64,000 nt of DNA from Pleodorina starrii (lineage: Eukaryota > Chlorophyta > Chlorophyceae > Chlamydomonadales > Volvocaceae), in the NCBI GenBank assembly GCA_030267565.1, contig BRXU01000005.1, forward strand, positions 4,591,501-4,655,500, written 5' to 3'. The translations under genes and the position numbers were made by a program. The notes beneath the pieces are model-generated. The model did no database searches. It had not been told where the DNA came from and saw only the letters and a list, made by a program, of their open reading frames with translations. This document shows, piece after piece, positions 22,401-34,500 of this stretch. The stretch's first letter is position 1. Every line of letters begins with the position of its first letter.

Positions 22401-25400
22401 CTCTTGTACAGGTTGAGTTGCGCCGCCATCTCCAGCGCCCGGGCGTGTCTCTCCCCCCGCACCACCCGCTGGAATGCCTTGAGCAGGGCCCGGTCCTGCT
22501 CCGCCTGGCCCCGCAGCAGCAGGTGACCCAGGTCGGAAGACTCCTCCACTGCGCCACATGACTCGGCGGCGTCCAGGCTGGGAGGGGAGGGGGGGGAGGG
22601 GGGGAGTGTGTGTGGGGAGGTGAGGAGGGGGAGGGACGGGAGAGACGGGAGGAGACGGAGGGGCGGGAGGGGAGGTGGCAGGGGCCCCTCCGAGCCCGAG
22701 ATGGACCCCTGGGGTTGGGGGTGGGATTAGGGTTGAGGGCTCATTCGATGGGAAAATGTGTCTTGTCGCGAGATGGTCATGATCCGGGCTCGGCTCCATC
22801 TCATTAACCCGGACTGCCCCTCCTTCCTGCCCACCCCCCATCTGCCCTCCCCCCCCGTTTCCTCTCGTGCTGTCGCCCCCCCTCCTCCCTCCTTTCCCTC
22901 CCCCCTTCAGCCCACCGGCTCCTCAGCGACGCATTCGCCAGCCCCAGCAGCAGCGCCTGTCCCTCCAGCTCGGGGGGGCAGCCTCCGTCCAGAGCCAGTA
23001 CGGGAGGCAGCAGGCTCATGGGCGTGTAGAAGGGGCGGGGGGACACCTGACCGGGGGGGGGGGGGAGGGGGCATCACATCAGGGGAGCCGGGGGTAGGTT
23101 TTAGGGTTTTAGGGTTGTTTCAGGGGTTTTCAGGGTTTTAGGGTTTCAGGAAAAGGGACGAAGATCACCTTTCCTCTCTCACACACTGGCTGGGGTAAGA
23201 CCCGTAAGAGTAGCTCCCACTCCCCTTATGGGCCACGGCGATTTCTCCCTCCCCTCTTCCCCCACCCCCCTTTCCGCCCTGGACCGCACACGCACCTGCG
23301 GTCGCGGGTCGGTGGGTTTGCACACGATGGCGAAGAGCTGGTTGGTCGTCAGGGACAGACCCACGGGCCACAGCACCTCGGTGGAGCGCCGCTCGGAGGG
23401 GGGCTCGAACACGGGCATCCACCGACCGCCGAAGTCGGGGGTCCTGGGGACAGCGGTGCGGGGGGCAGCGGTGCGGCTGTGTGTGTGTGTGGCGGGAGGG
23501 AGGTCAGGGAGTGATATGCTCCTATATATAACAATGAGTCACTGCGGACGTTGAGGGAGGGGGAAAGGGGTTTCGGAGGCACGGAAGGCGACGAGCGAGT
23601 GCTGCGCCAGAATGCCGAAAAGAGGCTGTAAGGGGCAAACGCGGGAGGAGGGGCGCCATCCCCCATTGGCGACAGTGCTGGCAGGTGTCAGAAGCCCTGT
23701 GCTTGTGTGGGTGTGTGTGTGGGGGGGGGAGCAATGAGGGGGATTGTCCGTTTGTGCGCTCTCCTGCCTTGCGTACCCCAACGCGCCGTCGGCCCCCCCA
23801 TCCCGCCCCAACATCATCGGCACCCACCAGTCCAGTTACGCCCTTTTGCCGTACTTTTGCCGTACTTGTCTTCTTCCTCTCCGCCCCCACACTTCAGGTT
23901 GGGGCCTCTCTTGCACTCCCCTGACCCTTACCCGCTCCCGCCTTCAACCCGCTCTCTTATCCCCCTCTCGCATTCCCCTCTTCTCTCCTTGCGCCCCCCA
24001 CTTCTTGGAACCCTTCCCTCCTGCAACCCCTCCCCTCCCCATTACGTCTCGTCTCGTCCTCGTCATGTGGCGGCTCGACTCACGACAATTTCTCGGTTTG
24101 TATCTAACGCCCCTGCTGCTTGCAAGTTTACCTCGTTTTTCTTTTACAGACAGGAAGGAATTGTTTCTCATTCGATACCGTTCACGGGCTCCGGCCTATA
24201 CGTGGATAACTCCCCCTCCCCCACTCCATTCCTCCCCCTCCCCCCCACCTGACACACACGGCCCCCTCCGAGTCCGCCACCGCCGGCAGACCCCCCTGCT
24301 GGTCGTCCGTGAAGCCAAGCCAGGTGAGGACCGACCCGGGGGTCAGCGGAAGAGGCTGACTAAAGATGCACGACATGGCCGTGGCATCGTACAACGACAT
24401 GGATAGCTGCTGCGACTTGGTGTGCGCGTTGGGAGGGCCTGGCGGTGTGCGGGTTGGTGGGGTTTGAGTGCGAGGGGGCGGGAGGAAGGGGTGAGAGAGG
24501 AGGGCGGAATGGGATGAGGGAGAGTTAAAGGCGCAAGGGGGACAGAAAGGGGGACGTCAGGGATTGATCGGACGGACGGGTTGTGTTGCCATTACGGGGC
24601 GAGCACAACAGAGGCTAGGGCAACAGGCTAAAGGGCTAAGGGGCTATACGACTATACGGCTGGTGGTTGCTGAGGCCTCCCGACAGACAGACAGACACCT
24701 CCCTCCCTCCCTCGGGCGGTGGTGCAGGGGGCGTCACGAGGGTCAGCTGCAAGGGGGCGCCGAGATGGGCAACCCATGATGGGCCCCTTTCACCTTGCCA
24801 ACCCCAAAGTACCGTACCGTACCGTACCGTACCGCGCTCCCGACCCCGAAAGCGAGCTGCCTCCACCCTCCGCGGCCCCAGCCCCCGTCACGAACTCGCC
24901 GGAGTCGGTACGACAACCCCTCCCCCCTCCCCTCCCCCCTCCCCTCCCCCTTTGCCCCCCTCCTCCCTTGCCCCCCTCCCCCTTGCCCCCCTCCCCGACC
25001 CGCTTACACCCCAACCTGCAGCCTGTCCGACTCCATGCCCCCACCACCCCGACCCACCCGCGCGCTTGCCCCCCACCCCCCCCACCCACCCGCGTGCCAC
25101 ACCACCGCCAGCAGCGCCCCCGCCGCCACCATCGCCACCGGCGGCCCCTCCAATCTGCTGATGGCCGTCTGAGAGCCCGCCAGACTGAACAGCCGCAGCA
25201 GCTGACGGGAGGTGGCAACTGCCACAAACGACTGGCCTGGGGGCGGGGGGGCGGGGTTGGGGGAAGAGGAAGGAGGGGGAGAGGGAAAGGATGGGGAGGG
25301 GGAAGGAGGGGTTTTGATGGACAAGGACGCGAAGGGGGCAAGACCGTAATGAGGGGATCGCGGAATTGGGGTTCTCAAGGGTTTCCCGGGCGAGCTGAGA

Positions 25401-26745
25401 TGATGCAACCGACCAACCGGTTAACCACCCAACCAATCAACCAACTAACCAACCAGAAACTACCTAGTCCTCACGAAGACCTGACCCAATCCAGCAAACA
25501 AGCAGTGGGCCGCATCAAGCCGGGGTCGCAGCACCTGACACCACTCGCTGGTTGGCCCCCTCACACAATGCACCCCCCCTCCGCGCGCGCACACACACGC
25601 ACGCACACACACACACACACGCACGCACACACACACACACGCAGTGCAGACAAGGTGGTACGCCCCTCCTCAACAGAGGAGTGCTTCGGCGGTCTCCCGT
25701 ATGTGGGCGGGTTAGCGCCCCCGGCCAGTGTCGGCCCGGCAGATATGTAACAGTTACACGCACACACACACGCACACACACACGCAGACACACACACACA
25801 CGCACACACACACACGCACACACACGCACACACACGCACACACGCACACACGCACACACACACATGCACACATGCACACACACACGCACACACACACGCA
25901 CACACGCACACACGCACACACGCACACACAAACACACACACGCACACACACACGTACACACACACACGCACACACACATACACACACCGGCGTAGCTCAA
26001 GTTGGTAGAGCACCGGGTTAGTAACCGGCGGGTCTGGAGTTCGATCCCCAGAGTCGGCACTAACTTAACCGGAAGATGTGGGATCGTACCCCACCGCTGG
26101 TCCCCCGGGTGAAAGAGATCGGGGTGTCGAAGGCTGGAGACAATGGTGTCCTCTGGTGCGCGGGGCGGCTGGAGTGGGATGCCACCAAGAAGACTACAAC
26201 GCTGCCGCAGAGCAGTGGTGGAGCAATGAGTCTGCATAGGGCCTGGACCAGACTGCATAGCAGGTGGTGGTTGGATAACTAAGATCGGGCGGCGGCAGGC
26301 TTCCGAAGGATTTAGGAGGTGGCAATGGCACCGGTGTGAGTGCCCTGGTAGATTACGCAGCTGTAGAGCATGCGTTCGGTGGACTGAGGACAGTAGGCGC
26401 CTGGGGCTAGCTTAGCTGGCACATGGACAATCAGGTGGACGCTGTCCTGTGACGATTACGGCGCAGCGGTTAGCACTTCCCGGTGCAGTGTGCAGATAAG
26501 GTGGTACGCCCCTCCTCAGCAGAGGAGTGCTTCGGCGGTCTCCCGTATGTGGGCGGGTTAGCGCCCCCGGCCAGTGTCGGCCCGGCAGATATGTAACAGT
26601 TACACACACGCACACACACACGCACACGATACTGTAACGACACACACACACGCACACACGCACACACACACACGGCGGTCTCCCGTATGTGGGCGGGTTA
26701 GCGCCCCCGGCCAGTGTCGGCCCGGCAGATATGTAACAGTTACAC

Positions 26746-26794
<49 letters not shown>

Positions 26795-28522
26795 CGCACA
26801 CACGCACACACACACAGCGCTTTGTTTTCGCGCCTAGAGGAGCACCGCCAGCCGGTAGCAGGCCGGCCGGGCGCCCCGGCGCTGCAAGGACTTCAGGGCG
26901 GGCAGGACAGCGCGGGCGCCGCGTAGCGCGCCGGCGCGACTGCTGTTTGTGCGGACGAAGGGCCCAGCTGCCGTATATGGCAGGCTGTGAGCTCAAGCCT
27001 TTGGGGAGCCGCTGCGCCGTACACCCGTATATGGGGTGTACGACGCAGCCAGCTCCGCGTCGAGCAGGAGGGGGTAGCGGCCCCTCACGCCCTTCTCCCA
27101 CCGCAAGGGGGAGAGTGCTTAGGCGGTCTTTCCGTCGGGGCTGGGTTAGCAGCCCCTGGCCAGCGTCAGGGCCCGGTCAGATACTGTAACGACACACACA
27201 CGCACACACACACACACACACGCACACACACACACGCACACACACACACACGCACACACGCCAGCCACAGACGACCAACCCGTCCGGGTGACAGTACGGG
27301 GTCGGTGGGTCGGTCGAGCCGGTAGATGTACGGCAGGGTGCTCTCTCCTCTCCTCTCCTCTCCTGTCCTCTCCTCATACCGACAGTGGCACCCTCCGGTC
27401 TCTCCGGCCCCGAGCTAGGGTCCTTTCTTAAACGCACACACACACAAACACCCCCTCGTCCACCCACCCACCCACCCAGCCACCCACCCGCCCACCCACC
27501 CGCCCACCCACGCACCCGTAGCCAGGCACAGTGCCTCCTCCCCGGCCGGCAGTGGTGCTGTCCAGTCGCTGTTGGGGGCCCAGGGGTCGAAGGGTCGGAA
27601 CATGACCATAGCGGGCACACCTCCCTCACCCCCCTCTCCACCCGCCCCCTCACTCGGAGAGTCACCCTTGGTAGCAGGGCTCGAGTACAGAACACCCTTT
27701 TCGCCTGAGGGAGGGGAAGAGGGGGGGTTGGGGGGTAGGAGGGGTTGGGTCACGGGGTCGGGGCCGGGGTCGGGCCATCGACCGACGGACGAAGGGAGGG
27801 ACGTCGGGACGGAGGGACGGATCGAAGGGGGGAGGTGGGGAGGGGGACGTGCGAGGAGGGTGGAGGGTTAGTGAGGGCAGAGGGAGGGGGGGGGAGCTCA
27901 GTGGGGGTTGGACGCCGTGAGGGGGCGAGCAGGGGCTTCAACGCACACCCTGGGAACACACGGCGAGTGTCTGTCGAGATGTGCGCACAACCCACGCGCA
28001 CAACCAAGCCATGAGCCCCTTGGGCCCCTTGTCCGGGTCTGCCGTACCAGTCGCCGGCGTCCCCCCCCCCGGTATCCACTTCCGAAGGTCCGTCTCGACG
28101 CAGAGGTCCGCCCCCTCCCGTCCCGCATTGGGACCTCACTTTCACCACCTCCCACCCATACCACACAAACCCAGCCCGCCAGTCCGCCCAGCCCAGCGCA
28201 GTCCCTCTCCACCCCTCTACACACACATCCACCCCCCCCAGCCACCCACCCAGGCTGGCCCGTTCGAATCCGTAGTAGTCCGTCAGCAGCGGCACTCGGG
28301 AGCTGAAGCGGGAGCTGTCGTGAAACACAACCTGGAGGGGGGGGAGGGGGGGAGGGGGGAGGAGGGGGAGCAGTGAAGTGAGCCATACACATGCGAGGGG
28401 GGTGGGGGATTCAGCCGAAGAACTGCAGGCACGAGCTGTTGTTTGTAACCCTACGGACAAACACACAAGGACTTGGTCGGGGTTGAGTGGAGAGGCGCGG
28501 CGGCTGATGAAAAGAAAGGATT

Positions 28523-28569
<47 letters not shown>

Positions 28570-31500
28570 GAGAGCCAGCTGCTGGGGCACTCGGTGGGGG
28601 GAGGTATCTCAGGGGGCAAAGGAGGACTTGGGTGCCTTCCCCGCCGATTCAGGGCGCCCAAACACAGGGGGGGAGGAGCGTGCTCTGTGACGGGGGGAGG
28701 GTCTCGATGGCGCACTGGCGCGGCCCCCCAGCCTCATCTGCTTTTTGCACGTCGTCCAACCCCCTCGTGCCAGCGACCTAACCCACTCACTCCGGCCCCC
28801 CTCCAGCCCCCTCCTCCACTGCCCCCTCTCCCCCCCCTGTGCTGACGAACGACTTCCAGCGCCTGTGTCTGCATGCTGGGCTGGCCCCTGACCTACGACC
28901 ACCACCAGAAGAACAAGAGGAATCAGAAATAGGCGGTGTCGAGCCCTCCCCTGATCCTGCTGCTGCTGCCCCCTGATCCTGCGGCCTCCCCCTCCCGCTG
29001 CCCCTCCCCACCTCGATCGCGTGGTGGTCGTCCACCGGTCTGCTAGCCACACTGCCAATCATGTTGTAGGTGAGGAAGCGGGGCCGACCGGGCTCTGGAG
29101 GGGTGGCCCCCGGCTGGAAGGGGGGCTGGGGGGAGGGGCCGGACGGAGGGGCCACGATGGTCCTGCGGAGGCAGGCGGGGGGGCAGGCGGGGGGGGGGGG
29201 GCGGAACAAGCGGAGGAAGCGGGGGGGGGGAGTTGAGGAGTGTAATGCAAGAACGAAACCGGGAATCCTGAGGGGGGGGGTGTTTGGCGGGGTCGCGGCA
29301 CGACGGAGAGGATGGGACGGCCAAGGCACGGAGCGCAGAAAGAGAGTGGGCCCCGGAGCTTTCAGGTCTCCGTTGCGCTGAGTCTTGCGTTGCATTGATC
29401 GCAACAGTGTTGCGATCCAGAACCCGAAACGGGCGGTGACCACCACCCCCCGCGCGGGCTGACCCAACCCAGTCCAGCCCAGAAGGGTCTCCGAGGCTCG
29501 TAGGTGGACCCGTAGAGAGGGCCCGGCCCCCCCTACTTCGCCCTGCTCGCTATTGGATGTCAACGGATTGTGGACCGACCGCGGAAACGGTGGTCGACGA
29601 CGGTGCTCGCTCGCCCCCGAGACACACCTCCCCAACCAATCCCCAAACGCGGGCTTGCTCTGCCCCCTGGCCCGCGGCCCCTAAGCTTCCGCTCCTCCCC
29701 AGGGCGGTGGGGGTGGGGGTTGTGGCGGTGGTGGTGGAGGCCGCCAAAGCCGCGACCGCACCTCCCCAACGGCCCCCAATGCCGTCAGAGCCCCGACCCA
29801 ACTCCCGCCCTACTCCAACCAAACCAACCCACCAACCCAACCGGCCTACCTGACAATCGTGCGAACCGTCTGGGTGGCGGGTCTGCCGGCCCCCGGCCCC
29901 CGGCCATCAAGCCCCTGGCGACCCGCACCGCCTCGTCGCTCCCTCGCAGCCCCCGCACCGCCACCGCCCCGCAGCTCCGAAACCGATCCGTCATCGCCGT
30001 CGTCGCCAGCCGTGGCGGCGCCGCCGGCGGAGCTCGTAGTCGCCCCCGCCGCCGCCGCTGCCCTGGTCCCTGCCGTACCCTCGCTTTCCGCCGCCGCCGC
30101 CTCCGCCTTGTCCTCCTCCACCTCCATTTCCTCGATGATCTCCTCCTCGCGTATCTCCCCCCCGGCGGGCGGCACCAGCTCACCCCCCGGCCCCTCACCC
30201 CCCCGCCGGGTCTTGTCCTTGTCCAGGCGCTTCAGGTCGGCTGTGCAGTACAGTGCAGTACAGTGCAGTACAGTCCAGAGGGCGGCGGCGAAACAGGAAG
30301 CGGACGAGTGAGCGGACGAGTGAGCGTTGATTTCCGGTAAAGGGGGTTTCAGGGTTTCTTTTCTCTCTCTCGAGGGGGAGTGGGGGCGGGGGCGGGGGAG
30401 GACCATCGGGGGTCCGTCCACCGACGGAGGCGGGGCCGCAGCGCAACGTGCAAGCAGAGGGGGCGGGGGCGACAGGCAGGGGCTGAGGGCAGTCTGTGCA
30501 AGCTCGAAGCGGACAGGTAGGTAGGTAGGCAGTGCGTGTTCCAGTTAGGGCGGCTCATGTCGAGGGGGTATGAGGCCGCACGGCGCTGGAACCCGCCGCA
30601 GAGGACAGGAAAGGGGTTGGGAGGGAGGGTTGAAGGCTCTCTCCCCCCTTCCCTGCCTCCCTCCTTCCCTGCCTCCCTCCCTCCCTGCCTCCCTCCCTCC
30701 CTGCCTCCCTCCCTCCCTGCCTGCCTCCCTCCCTGCCTCCCTCCTTCCCTGCCTCCCTTCTTCCCTGCCTCCCTCCTTCCCTGCCTCCCTTCGTCCCTGC
30801 CTCCCTGCCTCCCTCCCTCCCTGCCTCCCTCCTTCCCTGCCTTCCTCCTTCCCTGCCTCCCTCCCTCCCTGCCTCCCTCCCTCCCTGCCTCCCTCCCTCC
30901 CTGCCTCCCTCCTTCCCTGCCTCCCTCCATCCCTGCCACCCACCCTCCCAGCCTCCCTCCCACCCTCCCTCCCTCCCTGCCTCCCTCCCTCCCTCCCTCC
31001 CTCCCTCCCTGCCTCCCTCCGTCCCAGCCTCCCTCCCTCCCTGCCTCCCTCCCTCCCAGCCTCCCTCCCTCCCTGCCTCCCTCCTTCCCTGCCTCCCTAC
31101 TTCCCAGCCTCCCTCCTTCCCAGCCTCCCTCCCTTCCTGCCTCCCTCCCTCCCTGCCTCCCTCCCTCCCCGCCTCCCTCCATCCCTGCCTCCCTCCCTCC
31201 CTGCCTCCCTCCCTCCCTGCCTCCCTCCCTGCCTCCCTCCCTCCCTGCCTCCCTTTTTCCCTGCCTCCCTCCTTCCCTGCCTCCCTCCTTCCCTGCCTCC
31301 CTCCCTCCCTGCCTCCCTCCTTCCCTGCCTCCCTTCTTCCCTGCCTCCCTCCTTCCCTGCCTCCCTCCTTCCCTGCCTCCCTCCTTCCCTGCCTCCCTCC
31401 TTCCCTGCCTCCCTCCTTCCCTGCCTCCCTCCTTCCCTGCCTCCCTCCTTCCCTGCCTCCCTCCTTCCCTGCCTCCCTCCTTCCCTGCCTCCCTCCCTCC

Positions 31501-34500
31501 CTGCCTCCCTCCTTCCCTGCCTCCCTTCTTCCCTGCCTCCCTCCTTCCCTGCCTCCCTTCATCCCTGCCTCCCTCCCTCCCTGCCTCCCACCCTCCCTCC
31601 TTCCCTGCCTCCCTCCTTCCCTGCCTCCCTCCTTCCCTGCCTCCCTCCTTCCCTGCCTCCCTCCTTCCCTGCCTCCCTCCTTCCCTGCCTCCCTCCTTCC
31701 CTGCCTCCCTCCTTCCCTGCCTCCCTCCCTCCCTGCCTCCCTCCCTCCCTGCCTCCCTTCTTCCCTGCCTCCCTCCTTCCCTGCCTCCCTTCTTCCCTGC
31801 CTCCCTCCCTCCCTGCCTCCCTCCCTCCCTCCTTCCCTGCCTCCCTTCTTCCCTGCCTCCCTCCTTCCCTGCCTCCCTCCTTCCCTGCCTCCCTCCTTCC
31901 CTGCCTCCCTCCTTCCCTGCCTCACTCCTTCCCTGCCTCCCTCCCTCCCTGCCTCCCTCCCTCCCTGCCTCCCTCCCTCCCTGCCTGCCTTCTTCCCTGC
32001 CTCCCTCCTTCCCTGCATCCCTCCCACCCTGCCTCCCTCCCTGCCTCCCTCCCTCCCTGCCTCCCTCCTTCCCTGCCTCCCTCCTTCCCTGCCTCCCTCC
32101 CTCCCTGCCTCCCTCCCTCCCTGCCTCCCTCCCTCCCTGCCTCCCTCCTTCCCTGCCTCCCTTCTTCCCTGCCTCCCTCCTTCCCTGCCTCCCTCCATTC
32201 CTGCCTCCCTCCGTCCCTGCCTCCCTCCCTCCCTGCCTCCCTCCTTCCCTGCCTCCCTCCTTCCCTGCCTCCCTCCCTCCCTGCCTCCCTCCCTGCCTCC
32301 CTCCCTCCCTGCCTCCCTTTTTCCCTGCCTCCCTCCTTCCCTGCCTCCCTCCTTCCCAGCCTGCCTCCCTCCCTGCCTCCCTCCTTCCCTGCCTCCCTTC
32401 TTCCCTGCCTCCCTCCTTCCCTGCCTCCCTCCTTCCCTGCCTCCCTCCTTCCCTGCCTCCCTCCTTCCCTGCCTCCCTCCTTCCCTGCCTCCCTCCTTCC
32501 CTGCCTCCCTCCTTCCCTGCCTCCCTCCTTCCCTGCCTCCCTCCTTCCCTGCCTCCCTCCATCCCTGCCTCCCTCCCTCCCTGCCTCCCTTCTTCCCTGC
32601 CTCCCTCCTTCCCTGCCTCCCTTCTTCCCTGCCTCCCTCCCTCCCTGCCTCCCTCCCTCCCTCCTTCCCTGCCTCCCTCCTTCCCTGCCTCCCTCCTTCC
32701 CTGCCTCCCTCCTTCCCTGCCTCCCTCCTTCCCTGCCTCCCTCCTTCCCTGCCTCCCTCCTTCCCTGCCTCCCTCCTTCCCTGCCTCCCTCCCTCCCTGC
32801 CTCCCTCCCTCCCTGCCTCCCTTCTTCCCTGCCTCCCTCCTTCCCTGCCTCCCTTCTTCCCTGCCTCCCTCCCTCCCTGCCTCCCTCCCTCCCTCCTTCC
32901 CTGCCTCCCTTCTTCCCTGCCTCCCTCCTTCCCTGCCTCCCTCCTTCCCTGCCTCCCTCCTTCCCTGCCTCCCTCCTTCCCTGCCTCACTCCTTCCCTGC
33001 CTCCCTCCCTCCCTGCCTCCCTCCCTCCCTGCCTCCCTCCCTCCCTGCCTGCCTCCCTCCCTGCCTCCCACCATCCCTGCCTCCCTCCATCCCTGCCTCC
33101 CTCCTTCCCTGCCTCCCTCCATCCCTGCCTCCCTCCCTGCCTCCCTCCATCCCTGCCTCCCTGCTTCCCTGCCTACCTCCTTCCCTGCCTCCCTCCCTAC
33201 CTGCCTCCCTCCCTCCCTGCCTCCCTCCCTCCCTGCCTCCCTCCTTCCCTGCCTCCCTTCTTCCCTGCCTCCCTCCTTCCCTGCCTCCCTCCCACCCAGC
33301 CACCCTCCCTGCCTGCCTCCCTCCCTGCCTCCCTCCTTCCCTGCCTCCCTCCTTCCCTGCCTCCCTCCCTCCCTGCCTCCCTCCCTCCCTGCCTCCCTCC
33401 CTCCCTGCCTCCCTCCTTCCCTGCCTCCCTTCTTCCCTGCCTCCCTCCTTCCCTGCCTCCCTCCCTTCCTGCCTCCCTCCCTCCCTGCCTCCCTCCCTCC
33501 CTGCCTCCCTCCTTCCCTGCCTCCCTCCCTCCCTGCCTCCCTCCCTCCCTGCCTCCCTCCTTCCCTGCCTCCCTCCTTCCCTGCCTCCCTCCTTCCCTGC
33601 CTCCCTCCTTCCCTGCCTCCCTCCTTCCCTGCCTCCCTCCTTCCCTGCCTCCCTCCTTCCCTGCCTCCCTCCGTCCCTGCCTCCCTCCTTCCCTGCCTCC
33701 CTCTTTCCCTCCCTCCCTCCTTCCCTGCCTCCCTCCTTCCCTGCCTCCCTCCTTCCCTGCCTCCCTCCTTCCCTGCCTCCCTCCTTCCCTGCCTCCCTCC
33801 CTCCCTGCCTCCCTCCTTCCCTGCCTCCCTCGGGAGTCTCCACGAGTTGGTCGCCCCTGCACCCGTTCCGTGCTCCCTCCGACCCCACCGTAAGCCCCCC
33901 CACCCCACCCCCCGCCCCCTCCCCCCTATCCCCCCCCCTAACCCACCCAGTCTCTCCTGCTCCCGCTGCTCCCTCTCCAGATCCTCCGCCGACACCGCCG
34001 GACCGGGCAGGTCGGAGGGCACCGGGTGGCTCCAAATACCCACACCGCCCGACTCGCCAACCTGAGGGTGGGGGGAAGGGGGGCAGGGAGGGGGAAGGGG
34101 GAGGAGGATTGGAAAGTGAAGGTGGGGGAGGTGTTCGAGTCAGGCACCAGCCGTCCCCATCTACCTTTCAATGCAAGGCAAGGCAAGGCAAGGCGCCGAC
34201 CGACCGACCGACTTACTGAACGACTGGAGGCGCAAGACGACGCACTCACCTCATAAGATGACGTCACCTCCACCGCCTCCACACCACCTCCACAAACCGG
34301 CGCCGCCGCCGCACCCACTCTACCAGCCGCCCCTACCGCTTCATCCGTTCGCCCCCCCTCATCCAGCCCCCCCCATTCCCCGCCCCCACCCCCGCCCGCA
34401 CGCTCCCGCCCGCCCTCCCGGCCCATCCCCCCCCTACCATTACCCGCCCTCCCGGCCCATCCCCCTCCTACCATTACCCGCCCTCCCGGCCCATCCCCCC

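Larger units (their letters stand above)
25588..27262. mobile_element. Cluster of SINE-like 3' ends with (AC)n tails in CTF4 intron 10
   Basis: A block of about 110 bp running from GGTGGTACGCCCCTCCTCA to GCCCGGCAGATATGTAACAG occurs at 25650–25754 and 26500–26602. A shorter copy lies at 26670–26742, and a diverged relative at about 27110–27190 ends in CAGATACTGTAACGAC. Each copy runs straight into a CA-rich microsatellite (25755–25985, 26602–26672, 26742–26818, 27190–27258). This is the pattern of repeated insertion, or tail-mediated recombination, of one retroposon family whose 3' end is an (AC)n tail. Confidence 0.75.

Noticed and set aside
25985..26060. Functional tRNA-Thr(AGT)
   Set aside because: The acceptor and anticodon stems do not pair properly and there are extra bases in the D and T arms; it fits a SINE head better.
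25515..26258. Cys/Val-rich and His/Thr-rich open frames
   Set aside because: They are translations of (CA)n/(GT)n microsatellites around the SINE cluster.
30536..34219. Giant plus-strand frame (1,227 codons of Leu/Pro/Ser-rich repeats) and its minus-strand partners
   Set aside because: They are by-products of the 16-bp minisatellite, which has no stop in any phase. The region is an intron of CTF4 and the conserved exons flank it on the minus strand.
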